Notes: generated by a model not told the origin, from the letters alone. A stretch of 64,000 bases of DNA from Carnobacteriaceae bacterium zg-84 (GCA_013874835.1 CP059430.1:576864-640863), one strand, 5' to 3'. Counted from the first letter of the stretch, positions 25,822 through 39,123 are shown. A program made the numbers and translations.

Positions 25822-26820
25822 ATGATTAAAATTGGTGTTATAGGAACCAGTGCTATCACAAAAGAGAGTATGCTTTCTGCGTTAAGCACAAAATTGTACA
25901 AGCTCCAAGTTGTATATAGCCGAAAACTAGAAAGTGCTCAACGTTTTGGAGAACAGTTTGGTGTGACAGAGTATGAAACGGACTTAGAATGCTTTGTTAA
26001 TCGAGAAGATATAGATTTAGTATATATTGCCTCACCAAATGCCAGCCATTTTTCTCAAGTGTGTACAGCTTTAAAAGCAAGAAAGCACGTTGTTGTTGAA
26101 AAACCAGCATTTGTAACAGCAAAACAGTGGGATACTGCCTTACAATTAGCAAAAGAAAATAATACCTATTTATTTGAAGCGATACGTACAGCTTATGAAC
26201 CTAATTTTAACATTGTGACAAAAACAATTAAAAATTTTGAAAAAATTGACGGAGCAATCTTGAATTTTTGTCAATTTTCATCACGTATTGAAGATGTCTA
26301 TCATGGCATTGAACATAATATTTTTTCTAAAGAACATGCCGGTGGTGCTATCATGGATTTAGGTGTGTACCTTTTACACGCTGCGCTTAGCTGGTTTGGT
26401 GAACCAACAGATATTGATTACGATGCACAACTTCTTTGGACAGGTGTAGACGGTCAAGGTGTTATTCGTTTAACATATCCAACATTTTCTGTTTATGGAC
26501 ATATCAGCAAACAAGTACAGTCCTATGTAGCAAGTGAAATATATACAAAAGAAATGACATTATCCATACAATCCATTGACAGAATAACCGATATTACGCT
26601 GATTAACAAAAAAACAAACGAAAAACAAATTCTTTCTGTACCAGCACATCCAGATAGAATGATAGCTGAATGGCAAGCGTTTTTTGATATATTACAAGGT
26701 AAAGATCAAGAATTTTATCAAGAGCGTCTGCAAATAGGTAGAAAAGTAACAGAAATAACAGAGCAACTAAGAAGACAAGTAGGTATTCTGTTTAAAGAAG
26801 ATGACGAAGAAAGAGGATAA
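25822..26820 (+). CDS. Gfo/Idh/MocA-family oxidoreductase
   Basis: A 332-residue NAD(P)-dependent dehydrogenase. The Rossmann start is IKIGVIGTSAIT, and the conserved VEKPAFVTAKQW with Lys of EKP is in place (about residues 93-96). The catalytic-domain signature EHAGGAIMDLGVYLLHAA follows (landmark GGAIMDLGVY). Members oxidise or reduce sugars and related polyols. The substrate cannot be told from this sequence. AGGAGG precedes the ATG and the helicase gene begins 2 bases after the stop, so it is part of the trmL-helicase run. Confidence 0.85.
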   Translation: MIKIGVIGTSAITKESMLSALSTKLYKLQVVYSRKLESAQRFGEQFGVTEYETDLECFVNREDIDLVYIASPNASHFSQVCTALKARKHVVVEKPAFVTAKQWDTALQLAKENNTYLFEAIRTAYEPNFNIVTKTIKNFEKIDGAILNFCQFSSRIEDVYHGIEHNIFSKEHAGGAIMDLGVYLLHAALSWFGEPTDIDYDAQLLWTGVDGQGVIRLTYPTFSVYGHISKQVQSYVASEIYTKEMTLSIQSIDRITDITLINKKTNEKQILSVPAHPDRMIAEWQAFFDILQGKDQEFYQERLQIGRKVTEITEQLRRQVGILFKEDDEERG

Positions 26821-26822
26821 AC

Positions 26823-27923
26823 ATGACAACTCAATTACCAATGATTGTACAAAATAAAATGGAACAGCATCATTTTGAACGATTGACACCTATTCAAGAA
26901 AAATGTTTTGAAACAATCAAAAACGGAGAAGATATTGTAGCGGTTTCACCTACTGGAACAGGGAAAACATTGGCTTATATTTTGCCGTTTTTAGATAAAC
27001 TAGAAAAAAATGAAACATTACAACTTCTTGTGCTGGCACCGTCACAAGAACTAGCGCAACAAATAGGCTCTGTGTGCCGTGAGTGGCTAGATGTTACGGT
27101 ACAAGTTATTACAGGTGGCGCAAATGTAAAAAGACAGATAGAACAGTTGAAAAAAAAGCCAGAAGTAATTGTCGGGACGCCAGGTCGATTGCATGAATTG
27201 ATGAGCCAAACAAAAAAAATAAAATGCCACCAACTTAAAAGTATTGTCTTAGATGAAGCAGACTATCTCTTAAAAGAGGAACATTTACATACAGTCAGAG
27301 ATATTGTTAAACGTGCACCGTCACAAAGACAGTTACTGTTTTTTTCAGCAACATCAAACGACACGTTAGAACATATCTCAAAATGGTTTAATACACAAGC
27401 CAACTTTATCAATGTTGCACATCAAACATCAAATGTAACGCATGGGTTCATACGTGTTGAAGAAAGAAAAAGAAGTGATATATTACGTAAATTAGCCTAT
27501 GTAAATAAGATGCGAGGATTGGTTTTCGTACAAAATGTTGGAAGTTTAGCTTTACTTTACGAAAAAATGATGTTTGAAAATATAAAAGTTGGTGTATTAC
27601 ACAGTGACACACATCACATAGAACGTAAAAAAATGTTAGATGCATTTAAAGAAGGAAACGTAACATTTTTATTAACAACAGATGTTGCCTCTCGTGGATT
27701 GGATATTACCGATTTACCTTATGTCATTCAATACGACCTGCCAAGAGAAAAGGATATTTACTTACATCGTGCCGGTAGAACAGGACGCATGGGAAAATCC
27801 GGCTGTGTCATCAGTTTTGTATCTACGAAACAAGAAATAGAGTATAAAAAAATAGTACCTAAAAATACAGATATTAAAGAATATATTGTCAAAGACAGTA
27901 TTTTACAAGAAAAACACAAATGA
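26823..27923 (+). CDS. DEAD-box ATP-dependent RNA helicase (YfmL-like)
   Basis: A compact 366-residue helicase with all core motifs: Q-motif LTPIQEK, motif I SPTGTGKT, Ia PSQELAQQ, Ib TPGRL, II DEAD (VLDEADYLL), III SAT, V TTDVASRGLDI and VI HRAGRTGR. It has no C-terminal extension, which resembles B. subtilis YfmL, a factor in 50S assembly. The assignment to that subgroup is by length only. A terminator follows immediately. Confidence 0.9.
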   Translation: MTTQLPMIVQNKMEQHHFERLTPIQEKCFETIKNGEDIVAVSPTGTGKTLAYILPFLDKLEKNETLQLLVLAPSQELAQQIGSVCREWLDVTVQVITGGANVKRQIEQLKKKPEVIVGTPGRLHELMSQTKKIKCHQLKSIVLDEADYLLKEEHLHTVRDIVKRAPSQRQLLFFSATSNDTLEHISKWFNTQANFINVAHQTSNVTHGFIRVEERKRSDILRKLAYVNKMRGLVFVQNVGSLALLYEKMMFENIKVGVLHSDTHHIERKKMLDAFKEGNVTFLLTTDVASRGLDITDLPYVIQYDLPREKDIYLHRAGRTGRMGKSGCVISFVSTKQEIEYKKIVPKNTDIKEYIVKDSILQEKHK

Positions 27924-27946
27924 TTTTTTCGTTTGTGTTTTCTCTT
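27908..27946 (+). terminator. Terminator of the trmL-helicase gene run
   Basis: AGAAAACACAAA-type arms pair with TTTGTGTTTTCT (27909-27920/27932-27943). The hairpin overlaps the last helicase codons and ends in T-rich sequence. Confidence 0.8.
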
Positions 27947-28031
27947 ATAAAGAAAATAAACTGAAAAAAAATAAGTTTTTATGAAAGCCATAAAAGTCAT
28001 GACACGCCAAAAACGTTGATCTGACGGGGGA

Positions 28032-28075
28032 AATAAAAAAGTTTGAAAAAAAAGAAAAAAAGTTTGAAAAAGGTG
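28032..28075 (+). promoter_or_regulatory. A-tract UP element upstream of the rRNA promoter
   Basis: Two copies of AGTTTGAAAAA about 21 bp apart within nearly uninterrupted A-runs, placed just upstream of the rRNA -35 element. The phasing fits alpha-subunit binding or DNA curvature. Confidence 0.55.
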
Positions 28076-28104
28076 TTGACAAAAAAAAGGTGTGTTGGTA
28101 TGAT
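28076..28104 (+). promoter_or_regulatory. rRNA operon promoter
   Basis: TTGACA (28076-28081) and TATGAT (28099-28104) with a 17-base spacer. Confidence 0.85.
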
Positions 28105-28154
28105 GTATAAGTCGTCGCAAGGGACGACAAAATGACTGGAAACAGTCAACACAG

Positions 28155-28173
28155 CCCTTTGAAAACTAAACAA
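28155..28173 (+). other. 5' half of the 16S processing stem
   Basis: CCCTTTGAAAACTAAACAA is complementary, with one mismatch, to 29876-29894 downstream of 16S. The pair would form the long duplex cut by RNase III. Confidence 0.75.
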
Positions 28174-28288
28174 AGACAAACCAAATGTGTAGGGACAACA
28201 TCCAATGGATGTGTCAAAACAAAAACAATAAATCTGGATGGAAACATCCAAAGATAAGTCAGCAAAAAAGAGCTTAAAAACTTTTATA

Positions 28289-29847
<1,559 letters not shown>

Positions 29848-29917
29848 AAAAGAAGGAAAGCACAACAGGGGCGTCTTGTTTAGTTTTGAGAGGGTTGAAA
29901 GACCTAATCAAGAGGTT

Positions 29918-29990
29918 GGGGGATTAGCTCAGCTGGGAGAGCGCCTGCTTTGCACGCAGGAGGTCAGCGGTTCGATCCCGCTATTCTCCA
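29918..29990 (+). tRNA. tRNA-Ala (anticodon TGC)
   Basis: A 73-base cloverleaf in the 16S-23S spacer. It begins GGGGGATTAGCTCAGC, with anticodon loop TTTGCAC and T-arm GGTTCGATCCC. The acceptor stem contains the G3:U70 identity pair. The CCA end is not encoded. Confidence 0.96.
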
Positions 29991-30016
29991 TAGAGTACGA
30001 TGGTACTCGAAGAAGA

Positions 30017-30038
30017 CCTTTGACAACTGAATACATAG
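30017..30038 (+). other. 5' half of the 23S processing stem
   Basis: CCTTTGACAACTGAATACAT plus two bases pairs with 33065-33086 after the 23S gene, forming an RNase III duplex around 23S. Confidence 0.75.
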
Positions 30039-30112
30039 AAAACAAACCAAGAAAATTTTACCGAGAAGAGTTTTTTAAAAGAGAATCGCAACATACAGGG
30101 AAATGTATGGTA

Positions 30113-33030
<2,918 letters not shown>

Positions 33031-33115
33031 AAGAGCAGATGTGGTAAGAAGGAAGGGTAAGTGACTATGTATTCAGTTGTGAGAGGTTTGAAAGAACTTT
33101 TCTAAAAGCGAGAAA

Positions 33116-33232
33116 GTGTGGTAATGATGGCAAGAAGGACACACCTGTCACCATGTCGAACACAGAAGTTAAGCTTCTTAGCGCCGAGGGTAGTTGGGGC
33201 ATTGCCCCTGTGAGAGTAGGACGTTGCCACGC
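33116..33232 (+). rRNA. 5S ribosomal RNA
   Basis: Contains ACACCTGTCACCATGTCGAA, CACAGAAGTTAAGCTTCTTA and GAGAGTAGGACGTTGCCAC. The terminal stem GTGTGGTAAT/GTTGCCACGC defines both ends. Confidence 0.94.
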
Positions 33233-33242
33233 TTTTGGTTTA

Positions 33243-33316
33243 TCCGCAATAGCTCAGTTGGTAGTAGCGCATGACTGTTAATCATGATGTCGTAGGTTCG
33301 AGTCCTACTTGCGGAG
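33243..33316 (+). tRNA. tRNA-Asn (anticodon GTT)
   Basis: A 74-base cloverleaf TCCGCAATAGCTCAG...CTTGCGGAG with loop CTGTTAA. It follows 5S by 10 bases. CCA is not encoded. Confidence 0.95.
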
Positions 33317-33377
33317 TATAGCGCATTTATGCGTTTTTTTTTACAATCATTTAAGTGTGATGTATATAAAATATAAT

Positions 33378-33450
33378 GCCGGCTTAGCTCAGTTGGTAGA
33401 GCGTCTGAATCGTAATCAGAGGGTCGAGGGTTCAAGTCCTTTAGCCGGCA
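33378..33450 (+). tRNA. tRNA-Thr (anticodon CGT)
   Basis: A 73-base cloverleaf with acceptor GCCGGCT/AGCCGGC, anticodon stem TCTGA/TCAGA and loop ATCGTAA. CCA is not encoded. Confidence 0.94.
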
Positions 33451-33454
33451 TTTT

Positions 33455-33527
33455 GCTGCTTTAGCTCAGTTGGCAGAGCGCAACCATGGTAAGGTTGAGG
33501 TCGTCGGTTCAATCCCGATAAGCAGCT
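33455..33527 (+). tRNA. tRNA-Thr (anticodon GGT)
   Basis: A 73-base cloverleaf with acceptor GCTGCTT/AAGCAGC, anticodon stem CAACC/GGTTG and loop ATGGTAA. It starts 4 bases after the previous tRNA. Confidence 0.94.
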
Positions 33528-33557
33528 TATTTAAAAATCTAATTTAAAAATGTTTTT

Positions 33558-33596
33558 AACGTGTGTTAACAGTATGTTGACACACGTTATTTTGAT
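33558..33596 (+). terminator. Terminator of the rRNA/tRNA operon
   Basis: Stem AACGTGTGTTAACA/TGTTGACACACGTT (33558-33571/33575-33588) with one mismatch. It is followed by the T-rich ATTTTGATT. Confidence 0.85.
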
Positions 33597-33668
33597 TATT
33601 TAATCGTTTTATGTTAATAAATAAAAAATGTTAATCAAAAAGTCCTCAATAGAATCCAAAATATCTTA

Positions 33669-33676
33669 TAAATTAT
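33669..33676. repeat. Left target-site duplication of the IS element
   Basis: TAAATTAT, identical to 35280-35287 on the other side of the element. Confidence 0.92.
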
Positions 33677-33753
33677 GGCTCTATGTCAAATAGGGTTGAT
33701 GACTCATAAAAGGTAGTGATGTCACAAATGTTACGTCACTATCTTTTTATTTT

Positions 33754-33853
33754 AAGTCACAAAGTGATGTACGGCTCACCAAAATGTACACGATACATGT
33801 CTCTTCCCCTACGTTGTGCGGGGAAGGAGCTATTCGTACATCACTTTTGACTT
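33754..33853. repeat. Long structured inverted repeat inside the IS, downstream of the transposase
   Basis: AAAGTGATGTACG (33761-33773) pairs perfectly with 33835-33847, extended by AAGTC/GACTT. A second stem with CTTCCCC/GGGGAAG (near 33803-33826) lies inside. The upstream stretch GTAGTGATGT...ACGTCACTATC (33714-33742) forms a further hairpin. The whole could fold into a stable RNA or act as a transcription barrier. Confidence 0.6.
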
Positions 33854-33859
33854 AAACTA

Positions 33860-35164
33860 TTAAGCAACTAGTGAAGTAGATGGTACGGTATATGGTACAT
33901 ATAACTTACACATTAATAAAATACGATTTCTAAAATGTGAAAAGTTACGATAACCATAGGCATTTCTCTTAAGTACTTTAATTTTATGATTGATACCTTC
34001 AAGTGCACCGTTAGTCAAATGATGGTAGATAAAGGTGTTTTTAATATAGGGTAAATACCCTTTGAAAGTTCTTAATACTCTACGTAAACCAGGAGAAATA
34101 GCTTCCTGTTTAGCCCATATGAGTATTTCTTCAAATCGGTCAAAATCTCTATTATGTAAAGCATCTCTTAATTGATGAACGACATCGTATGTGGCTCTTA
34201 GTTCTGGGACTTGTTCCAATAAATAATCGACTATCCCTTGTGTATGCGTCATCCAATCAAACAGTGGAAAACGGTGATAAGGATAACTACTTAGTGTATC
34301 TGTGTTACTTAAAAACAACTTCCAATAACGTTTCATTTTGTTGTATAAACGGCGATTATTCTGATGTAAAGCTTTCATTACATGCACTCTATGTTTCGTT
34401 AATTCACGATTTAATGCTTGTACAATATGAAAAGGGTCGATAATGACATGTGCATTAGGAAATACTTGCTTGGATATCTGAATATAGGGGCGAAACATAT
34501 CAATCGTAATTGTTTTAACAGCTTTTCTTGTCTGGGTATCGTATCTAGCAAAGTAGTCTAATAGCGTGCTGGATTTACGGTCGTGTACAACGTCAATCAG
34601 TTGATGAGTCAGTGCATCACAATAGATAAAACTCATGGCACTATCAGAAGATTTTACTGACTTGAATTCATCAAAACATAGATGATGAGGTAATTGCGTG
34701 TTGTGATTTACTTTTAAAGTAGAGGCGACCTTATCCACAATACGTCTGACCGTATGTACAGATACATTGTGTTGTTTAGCGATGTAGGTTTCTGAAATGG
34801 TTTCTGTTAAAGTGTCCATTATCTTTTGTTTTAAACGGTTCGTGATAAAACAATGCTTATCCACAATAGGTGTTTCAGCTGTAAATGATGATTGACAGGA
34901 TTTACAATAAAAACGTTGTTTAGTGAGTGATAAATAGGCGTTTAGTCCTGAAATTTGGCATAAAGACAGTCGTGATTGACGTGTCCCATTTTTTACAATG
35001 CCATTGGTTGTGTGACAATTTGGGCAACAATCTGGTGTATAGGTTAATTTACCGTATAAGACTAATGATTTTTTATGTCGAATGTCACACTCTGATACGT
35101 TTTCATGATCAAATGTGATGTTTTTATCCTTTAATTGTAGTAAGATTTCTGTTATATTAGACAT
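33860..35164 (-). CDS. ISL3-family transposase
   Basis: A 434-residue DDE transposase. The N-terminal zinc-finger region has CCPNC and CKSC (residues about 46-90), followed by a helix-turn-helix (AKQHNVSVHTVRRIV) and the catalytic domain. The probable DDE residues are D165 (CFDEFKS), D222 (ITIDMFRPY) and E389 (GALEGINHKIK). The ATG at 35164 is 9 bases after AAGGAG on the minus strand; a TTG six bases earlier is less likely. The frame is intact, so the enzyme may be active. Confidence 0.95.
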   Translation of the reverse strand: MSNITEILLQLKDKNITFDHENVSECDIRHKKSLVLYGKLTYTPDCCPNCHTTNGIVKNGTRQSRLSLCQISGLNAYLSLTKQRFYCKSCQSSFTAETPIVDKHCFITNRLKQKIMDTLTETISETYIAKQHNVSVHTVRRIVDKVASTLKVNHNTQLPHHLCFDEFKSVKSSDSAMSFIYCDALTHQLIDVVHDRKSSTLLDYFARYDTQTRKAVKTITIDMFRPYIQISKQVFPNAHVIIDPFHIVQALNRELTKHRVHVMKALHQNNRRLYNKMKRYWKLFLSNTDTLSSYPYHRFPLFDWMTHTQGIVDYLLEQVPELRATYDVVHQLRDALHNRDFDRFEEILIWAKQEAISPGLRRVLRTFKGYLPYIKNTFIYHHLTNGALEGINHKIKVLKRNAYGYRNFSHFRNRILLMCKLYVPYTVPSTSLVA

Positions 35165-35234
35165 AGGCAATTTCTCCTTATTATTTGGTGGTACTTTTAA
35201 TTTAAGAGAAAATTGCCTTTTTGTCTACATAAAA

Positions 35235-35262
35235 TTAGGGTTGCTGGCTTATGCCATCAACC
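35235..35262. terminator. Hairpin at the right end of the IS
   Basis: AGGGTTGCTGGC/GCCATCAACCCT with a TTAT loop and one mismatch. It may block transcription entering the transposase from outside. Confidence 0.6.
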
Positions 35263-35279
35263 CTAAAAATTATACAGCC

Positions 35280-35287
35280 TAAATTAT
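35280..35287. repeat. Right target-site duplication of the IS element
   Basis: TAAATTAT, identical to 33669-33676. Confidence 0.92.
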
Positions 35288-35317
35288 ATAGTTAACTCTA
35301 ACAATTACGATTTGTTG

Positions 35318-35326
35318 TGCTATAAT
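35318..35326 (+). promoter_or_regulatory. Extended -10 promoter of the M26 protease gene
   Basis: TGCTATAAT (TATAAT at 35321-35326) with no strong -35. The IS right end is only about 40 bases upstream. Confidence 0.5.
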
Positions 35327-35367
35327 GTAAATAAATTTATGGATAAATATTGTGGGAGGTATGTAAA

Positions 35368-38300
35368 ATGTACGGAAAGAGGAATGTATTGGGTGAAAGA
35401 GTACGTAAGTATGCTATAAAAAAATATTCTATTGGTGTTGTTTCGGTTTGTGTAGCTTTTGGGGTTTTATTTATAGGGTGTAATGAATGCGTTTACGCAG
35501 TTGAAAAAAATATGGTTGATGTGACTGAAAATACTGAAAATAAAAAAACTTTAGAAAAAGAGTTGTTAGACAAAAAAAGTTTACACAATAATGATGATAA
35601 AATTCCTGCAAATATTGATAATAATGTAAATGATGTAGAGAATAGAGAAAAAGAAACTGCATTAGAAACCTCTTTAGAAAACCATTCTTCTTTTAGAATG
35701 GCAAATGTGGATGTGAATGATGTAAAAGCCATTATTCCATTAGATAATGAAGGAAATATTAATGAAACTATTAGTAATGGTACAGTGGATAAAGTTTTAG
35801 TGATAAAAAATGATGGAACAATTACAAAAGAAGAAGCAAATGGTTCTTATGCGTACGAACCAAAACAAGTTGTAGATGATAACCAATTAGTTCCAGCTAT
35901 TGAAGCGTTTAAAGAAGTTGAATATGATGATTTATATACTATATTGCAACCAAGAGTTCGTTTTTTAGAACAACTTCAAATTCAAAATGATTTAAAAAAA
36001 GAAATCGGACGAGAGCCTACAGGAAATGAATTGAATGCTCGTATTAAACAAGTATATATGGATAAGTTGGATATGAGACACCAATTTGAACATGTAAAAG
36101 ATAATATCGAAAATACGATAAAAGGACTTGTCGAGCGTTCTGTTCAAACAGATATGAATAAAATTATAGAGAATAAATCTCAGATTTTATTAGGTTTATC
36201 TTATTTAGAAAGACAATATCCTTTTAAATTTGATACTATAAAAGCAAAAGATTTAATTTTGTATCATCCAGAAATATATGGTACAAAAACCGATCCATTG
36301 GATAGATTGATTGATATTGGACGTCTAACCTATGCTGATGTTGAATTATCAAATACAGATAAAACATATGAGAAAAGAATCAAATCTATTACAAAGCAAA
36401 ATACAATTTATGACTTTATTGTAAATCATGTTAAAATGTTTGAACCAAACTTGACACCGAGCGATTGGTTTAAACAAAATACAAATGTGATAATTGTTGA
36501 ATCTGAGAGTCCTTATGCAGATTCTAATTTATTCAAGAAGATGTCACATGATACACGGTTACGCTCACATTTAATTCCGTTATTAACGGTTAATGAAAAA
36601 AGTTTATATGCAATTAGTACTATGAGTACGGTTACTTACGGTTTATTGGATTCATATTTAAAAGATAAAACAGATGAGGTGGCATTTGAGTCTTTCAAAG
36701 AAATGATGAAAGAAACAGCTGTTAAACAAGAAGCCTTTGTCGATTTTTGGTATCGTATTAGTGAAAAAAAAGATAGATTATTTGAAGGAAATGATATTTT
36801 AGTTATTGATACGATGAGAAGATATAGTGATAATCCAACTGAATCAGGGAAACAATCATGGTTGCCGTCGTATGGTGAAAATAGTGTAGATGGTATTCGT
36901 CAGTTTATGGCTCCATTTAGGTATCATTTAGATTTTTTACAAGCAGATGGACAAGCTACTGGGGATATAGTGAATCATTTTTTAGCAAAAACATTAACCG
37001 ATAGAGGACAATCTGTTTATACTCATGAAATCACGCACATGCTAGATCAAAAAGTTTGGTTTAATGGATATGCCAGACGTGAAGGTCAGGGTGTTGAAGT
37101 CTATGCTAGAGGTCTATTTGAGTCATTAAATAATACAAAAGGTGCTTCTGGTTATGAATCAATTTTTAATTTAAATACCACGTATGAATTACGTGGAGAG
37201 GGACGAACACAAAATGAGTCGCCTAATCGTTTTCAAAAAGAATCTGATTTAAAAGAGTATATGCAAGGGATAATGGATGTTTTGTATACATTAGACTATG
37301 CAGAGTCTGAATCTATACTCAAACAATCTAACGATAATAGAGCAATTTTATTAAATAAAGTAACACTTATACCAGATGCAAAGAGAACAAACCAAGTAAA
37401 AGACAGCTTTTCAAATATTGATGAAACAACAGCAGGAAGTTTGACATCTATCAATGATTTTATTGATAAAGGTATTGTATCCGGTCGATTAGCTTTTAAA
37501 GGGCATCAAACTGTTGGAGAAGCAACACCAAATGGATATCATGTTGTTCCACTTTTTGAGCCAATATATGCAGGTGTTCAAAATGATGTCGGTTCAGTAG
37601 GTGATGTTACGTTTAGACGTTATGCCTACGAATTGTTGGCTGAATATGGGTATAAAAACGGGATGATTCCATATCTATCTAATCAGTATGCCAATGATAA
37701 AGAAGCTTTGGCAGCTATTTTAGATAATGCTTATCAGGGAAATTTAGCTATATTTAAAAAAGATATGTTTAAACGCCGTATTGAAAAAGTAGATCAATTA
37801 AAAGAAACGCCATATTTTAAAAAATATAGTGAATTACAGACATTAATGGATGAAGCAATTGTTAAAGATTTAGAGCAGATGAAGAGAAATAAACAATATG
37901 GACAAAATATTTTGATTGGGGTTACTGCTGTTCATGATTTAAAACAAAAAATATTTGAATTTTATTTAAACGACACGAGTGATTTTAGAAATACTATCTA
38001 CAAAGAAACCGTTTACGGCAAAGACATTGAAGAAACTCGTGAAGATATTCCGATTACGATTACTCACCGTGAAGACGCAAACCTTTGGGAAGATGAAACA
38101 AGAACAGAGGTTGGGGAATTAGGTGTAAAGCTTATTACAAAAATATGGATAACCGAAAACGGAGTGCGATTAGGAGAGCCAATCATCGTTTCTAAAGTTG
38201 AAAAAGCAATGGTACCTACTGTTATATATAGAGGAACAAAACCAATTGACAGTGAAACTGTTACAGAAACAGAAGAGGACATTCCAGTTACGATAAAAGA

Positions 38301-39123
38301 AGAAACAGATGCGACAATGTATACAGATGAAGTACGAACGGAAGAAGGGCGAGCCGGACTAAAACGTGTGAGAAAAGTACAACATTTTAAAAAAGGCGTT
38401 GCTTTTGGAAAACCTGTTGTAACCGAAGAAGTGATAAAAGCAATGGTACCTACTGTTGTGTATAGAGGAACAAAACCAATTGACAGTGAAACTGTTACAG
38501 AAACAGATGAGGACATTCCAGTTACGATAAAAGAAGAAGCAGATGCGACAATGTATACAGATGAAGTACGTACGGAACAAGGGCAAGTAGGATTAAAACG
38601 GGTAAGAAAAGTACAACATTTTAAAAAAAGCGTTGCTTTTGGAGAACCTGTTGTAACCGAAGAAGTGATAAAAGCAATGGTACCGACTGTTATATATAGG
38701 GGGACAAAACTTAAAGACCAATCGGAAATAATTGAAAATATGCCATTTACGGTTGAAACGATTGAAGATAATACTTTGACTATTGGAACAAGAATTGTAG
38801 AACAAGTAGGGAAAGTTGGTAAAAAACGTACTTATATTGTTAATGGTGTAGAAAAAGAAGAGGTTATCATTCAACCTGTAATTGAAAAAGTACGAATTGG
38901 AACAAAAAAAGTAGTATCTATGGAGAGTATCGCTTCAGTTGTATTGTCTGATAAAAAGGAAATTTATTTAAACAAAAAAATAATAAAAAATGTTGAACAA
39001 GAAGTATCTAAAGATAAATTATTACCAAAAACAAATACTGAAAATATCCCAATAGAGATAGGTTGGTTGTCTTTATTTACTAGTTGGCTATTGTATATAA
39101 TTAGAGTGAAAAAAGAAGATTAG
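35368..39123 (+). CDS. M26-family zinc metalloprotease (IgA1 protease/ZmpB-C like) with G5 repeats
   Basis: A 1251-residue surface protease. A long signal peptide (RKYAIKKYSIGVVSVCVAFG, YSIRK-like) ends near residue 45, followed by a low-complexity acidic region. The catalytic site is HEITHMLDQ, with His553, Glu554 and His557, and Glu577 (GVEVYARG) as likely third ligand. The following RFQKESDLKEYMQGIMDVLYTLD is shared by M26 enzymes (landmark DLKEYMQGIMDVLYTLD). Three to four G5 domains lie at about 876-1160, two nearly identical at DNA level. The tail has LPKTN (1219-1223), a hydrophobic segment and KKED, so cell-wall anchoring would need a sortase that accepts Asn instead of Gly. Streptococcal relatives cleave IgA1 or host glycoproteins; the target here is unknown. 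The start follows GGGAGG. An IS lies directly upstream. Confidence 0.88.
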   Translation: MYGKRNVLGERVRKYAIKKYSIGVVSVCVAFGVLFIGCNECVYAVEKNMVDVTENTENKKTLEKELLDKKSLHNNDDKIPANIDNNVNDVENREKETALETSLENHSSFRMANVDVNDVKAIIPLDNEGNINETISNGTVDKVLVIKNDGTITKEEANGSYAYEPKQVVDDNQLVPAIEAFKEVEYDDLYTILQPRVRFLEQLQIQNDLKKEIGREPTGNELNARIKQVYMDKLDMRHQFEHVKDNIENTIKGLVERSVQTDMNKIIENKSQILLGLSYLERQYPFKFDTIKAKDLILYHPEIYGTKTDPLDRLIDIGRLTYADVELSNTDKTYEKRIKSITKQNTIYDFIVNHVKMFEPNLTPSDWFKQNTNVIIVESESPYADSNLFKKMSHDTRLRSHLIPLLTVNEKSLYAISTMSTVTYGLLDSYLKDKTDEVAFESFKEMMKETAVKQEAFVDFWYRISEKKDRLFEGNDILVIDTMRRYSDNPTESGKQSWLPSYGENSVDGIRQFMAPFRYHLDFLQADGQATGDIVNHFLAKTLTDRGQSVYTHEITHMLDQKVWFNGYARREGQGVEVYARGLFESLNNTKGASGYESIFNLNTTYELRGEGRTQNESPNRFQKESDLKEYMQGIMDVLYTLDYAESESILKQSNDNRAILLNKVTLIPDAKRTNQVKDSFSNIDETTAGSLTSINDFIDKGIVSGRLAFKGHQTVGEATPNGYHVVPLFEPIYAGVQNDVGSVGDVTFRRYAYELLAEYGYKNGMIPYLSNQYANDKEALAAILDNAYQGNLAIFKKDMFKRRIEKVDQLKETPYFKKYSELQTLMDEAIVKDLEQMKRNKQYGQNILIGVTAVHDLKQKIFEFYLNDTSDFRNTIYKETVYGKDIEETREDIPITITHREDANLWEDETRTEVGELGVKLITKIWITENGVRLGEPIIVSKVEKAMVPTVIYRGTKPIDSETVTETEEDIPVTIKEETDATMYTDEVRTEEGRAGLKRVRKVQHFKKGVAFGKPVVTEEVIKAMVPTVVYRGTKPIDSETVTETDEDIPVTIKEEADATMYTDEVRTEQGQVGLKRVRKVQHFKKSVAFGEPVVTEEVIKAMVPTVIYRGTKLKDQSEIIENMPFTVETIEDNTLTIGTRIVEQVGKVGKKRTYIVNGVEKEEVIIQPVIEKVRIGTKKVVSMESIASVVLSDKKEIYLNKKIIKNVEQEVSKDKLLPKTNTENIPIEIGWLSLFTSWLLYIIRVKKED
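38237..38704 (+). repeat. Tandem 234-bp DNA repeat encoding G5 domains
   Basis: Two adjacent units offset by 234 bp (for example CAAAACCAATTGACAGTGAA at 38237 and 38471), almost identical in sequence. Diverged copies flank them on both sides. Copy number can vary by recombination. Confidence 0.85.

Larger units (their letters stand above)
33677..35279. mobile_element. Complete ISL3-family insertion sequence (1603 bp)
   Basis: The element holds one transposase gene on the minus strand. Its ends are imperfect inverted repeats: the left begins GGCTCTATGTCAAATAGGGT and the right, read inward, begins GGCTGTATAATTTTTAGGGT, both continuing TTGATG. An identical 8-bp flanking duplication (TAAATTAT) marks the insertion and matches the 8-bp duplications known for ISL3. 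The intact frame and perfect duplication indicate a recent insertion. It separates the rRNA/tRNA cluster from the M26 protease gene. Confidence 0.93.

Noticed and set aside
38064-38874. Long minus-strand frames opposite the G5 repeats
   Set aside because: They are shadows of the repeat coding sequence, without binding sites.
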